Part shown: positions 13,468 to 14,499 of the stretch, in pieces
How positions within the stretch are numbered: position 1 is the stretch's first letter
How the letters are laid out: each line of letters opens with the position of its first letter
DNA from: a bacterium
Lineage (GTDB): Bacteria; UBA9089; JASEIO01
NCBI GenBank assembly: GCA_030017475.1
Contig: JASEIO010000038.1
Coordinates: forward strand, 1-14,499
Direction: 5' to 3'
Length of the DNA: 14,499 nt
Notes under the pieces: model-generated
The model's input: the letters and a program-made list of their open reading frames with translations, nothing else
What the model was told of the DNA's origin: nothing
Database searches by the model: none
Program-made: the position numbers and the translations under genes

Positions 13468-13908
13468 ATGCTAAAAAGAAAATGGGTAATTATGAGTTTA
13501 TGCTTAATAATTCTTGTATCGATGTGTAAAGAGTGTATTTCAGAGGAGGAGTTTACTATCTCAAGTAAAGAGATCATCGAAAGGCTGACTCGATTAGAGG
13601 AAGGACAGAAGTCATTGGATAAAAGGATAGATGATTTAAGAAGTGAATTAAAAGGGGATATAGGCGAATTGGGTGGAAGGATAGATGATTTAAGAAGTAT
13701 AATGCTTACAGGGTTTGGAATATTGTTTGCTGGGATGTTTGTTTTGATTGGATTTGTCATCTGGGATCGCAGAACTGCTCTTTCTCCTGTTGTGAGAAAA
13801 GCTCGGGAGTTGGAAGAAGAGAAAGAATTGACATTCCGTGTCCTTCGTGAATATGCAAAGAAAGAGCCAAAGATGGAAGAGGTATTAAAATCGTTAAGGC
13901 TTTTATAA
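13468..13908 (+). CDS. Small secreted/membrane coiled-coil protein, function unknown
   Basis: A 146-residue protein starting at ATG 13468, 9 nt behind GGAAGGTGG; a GTG at 13432 would add 12 residues without a ribosome binding site. Residues 1-24 form a signal peptide (MSLCLIILVSMC core). Residues 33-78 are a coiled coil with the heptapeptide RIDDLRS repeated at 53-59 and 71-77. A transmembrane helix spans about 79-99 (TGFGILFAGMFVLIGFVIW), and a charged tail with KARELEEEKEL follows. The layout suggests an inner-membrane protein with an extracytoplasmic coiled coil. No family with a known function is recognised. It lies upstream of a tolC-like gene, but a 260-nt gap makes a link uncertain. 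Confidence 0.7.
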   Translation: MLKRKWVIMSLCLIILVSMCKECISEEEFTISSKEIIERLTRLEEGQKSLDKRIDDLRSELKGDIGELGGRIDDLRSIMLTGFGILFAGMFVLIGFVIWDRRTALSPVVRKARELEEEKELTFRVLREYAKKEPKMEEVLKSLRLL

Positions 13909-14056
13909 AGGCTTTTATTTTTATAAAGGTAGTAGAGACATAGAGGAGGCGGACAAGCAGTGGGTGTAGGAGTAGCTCGAGGAGAAAAATATCTAAATCT
14001 AATGACAGAAAACATATGAGAGGCAAACTATTAGGGTGATTCTTTACGTTTTTTAA

Positions 14057-14077
14057 CTACGTACCGCGTCCTACGTC
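14057..14077. repeat. Three imperfect heptamers at a composition boundary
   Basis: CTACGTA, CCGCGTC and CTACGTC follow each other with a 7-bp period in the 262-nt gap before the tolC-like gene. The rest of that gap (13909-14170) holds no gene. It contains a small perfect hairpin CTGGG-AGA-CCCAG (14103-14115) and a 7-bp inverted repeat GAGACCC/GGGTCTC (14107-14113 and 14138-14144). Confidence 0.45.
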
Positions 14078-14170
14078 CAGCTGTAGTTTGGCTTCTCTCT
14101 ATCTGGGAGACCCAGAGGGTCCTTGATCTGACCTATGGGGTCTCTTGCGTCTTGCAGTGAGGAAGTCTGT

Positions 14171-14499
14171 TTGAATAGAGCCATATGGACCCTGGCCATT
14201 GGCCTTGTGGCGGTATTCTGTGCTGGGGGCGTCTGTGAGGAGGTAAAGAACCTCTCTCTAAAAGAGTCCATCAGGATAGCCCTGGAAAATAACCTGGGCT
14301 TAAAAAGGACGCAGGAGGCGGTTATTGGCAGCAAGGCCATAGTCGGGGAGGTTAGATCAGAATGGTATCCTGGCCTTAACTTGGACCTTGGGATGGGTTT
14401 CGATAAGACCCTCAGTGTGGCGGGTGAGCCACAGACAATTGAACTTCTTGGCCAGACCTATGAGATTCACCCACCCTTAACCTCTCAATGGAGCAATAG
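14171..14499 (+). CDS. TolC-family outer membrane efflux protein, N-terminal part
   Basis: An open frame starts at TTG 14171, 7 nt behind GAGGA, and runs off the right edge after 109 codons. A signal peptide (WTLAIGLVAVFCAGGVC) is followed by NLSLKESIRIALENNLGLKR, the classical first helix of TolC/OEP proteins, and by EVRSEWYPGLNLDLGMGF, the start of the first beta strands. Such proteins form trimeric outer-membrane channels for type I secretion or RND efflux. The partner genes would lie to the right. Three hand-counted 60-base lines here have 50-52% G+C, clearly above the rest of the window, so recent acquisition or a different genomic source is possible. Confidence 0.85.
   Translation, partial: MNRAIWTLAIGLVAVFCAGGVCEEVKNLSLKESIRIALENNLGLKRTQEAVIGSKAIVGEVRSEWYPGLNLDLGMGFDKTLSVAGEPQTIELLGQTYEIHPPLTSQWSN

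Noticed and set aside
13909-13950. Intrinsic terminator behind the small membrane protein gene
   Set aside because: AAGGCTTTTAT is directly repeated rather than inverted, and no stable stem precedes the T-rich stretch.
13371-14026. Minus-strand frames of 214 and 89 codons
   Set aside because: They lie antisense to the transposase relic and the small membrane protein gene, without ribosome binding sites or recognisable domains.

Overview
The window is an AT-rich stretch of a bacterial chromosome. Two hand-counted 60-base lines illustrate the composition: 32% G+C within the 12.2-12.9 kb gene, against 50-52% in the last 330 bases. A TolC-type outer-membrane efflux protein, secreted coiled-coil proteins and the zapB-zapA-6S RNA order point to a Gram-negative-type bacterium. 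The many TTG starts, a heptamer repeat, a REP-type transposase relic and gene fragments between genes recall uncultured anaerobic phyla known from metagenomes. The sequence alone does not fix the phylum. Nearly all genes lie on the minus strand, so operons read from right to left; only the last about 1.3 kb is on the plus strand.

Reading the minus strand from right to left: a consensus promoter at 12953-12981 drives a sugar-nucleotidyltransferase-like gene, hisA and a class II aldolase, packed with 1-10 nt junctions. A second possible promoter at 10728-10757 precedes a GAF-GGDEF diguanylate cyclase, followed 3 nt later by a secreted coiled-coil protein with a C-terminal SLBB domain. A strong promoter at 8331-8359 then starts a leader with a hairpin and a possible leader ORF, followed by a zapB-like gene, zapA and a 6S RNA. 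Directly behind the 6S RNA come a histone-deacetylase-family hydrolase, a possible tiny ORF, the ribosome-associated GTPase hflX, and aroE.

Below 4 kb lies a surface-sugar-type cassette: a cupin, a DegT-family PLP aminotransferase (perosamine-synthase-like) and a fusion of a degenerate SpsF-like cytidylyltransferase domain with a radical SAM/SPASM enzyme. A MNT-family nucleotidyltransferase running off the left edge follows. A broken Schlafen/AlbA_2 gene start is wedged between the aminotransferase and the fusion gene. On the plus strand at the right end are a REP-associated transposase relic, a small membrane protein and the 5' end of a tolC-like gene in a higher-G+C segment.

The most interesting observations are: two neighbouring genes (HDAC family and hflX) whose conserved N-termini and Shine-Dalgarno sequences both point to ATT start codons; a 7-bp-period tandem repeat inserted in frame into the DegT aminotransferase; a 6S RNA recognisable by structure and synteny; and a cytidylyltransferase-like domain lacking its catalytic motifs fused to a radical SAM/SPASM enzyme.
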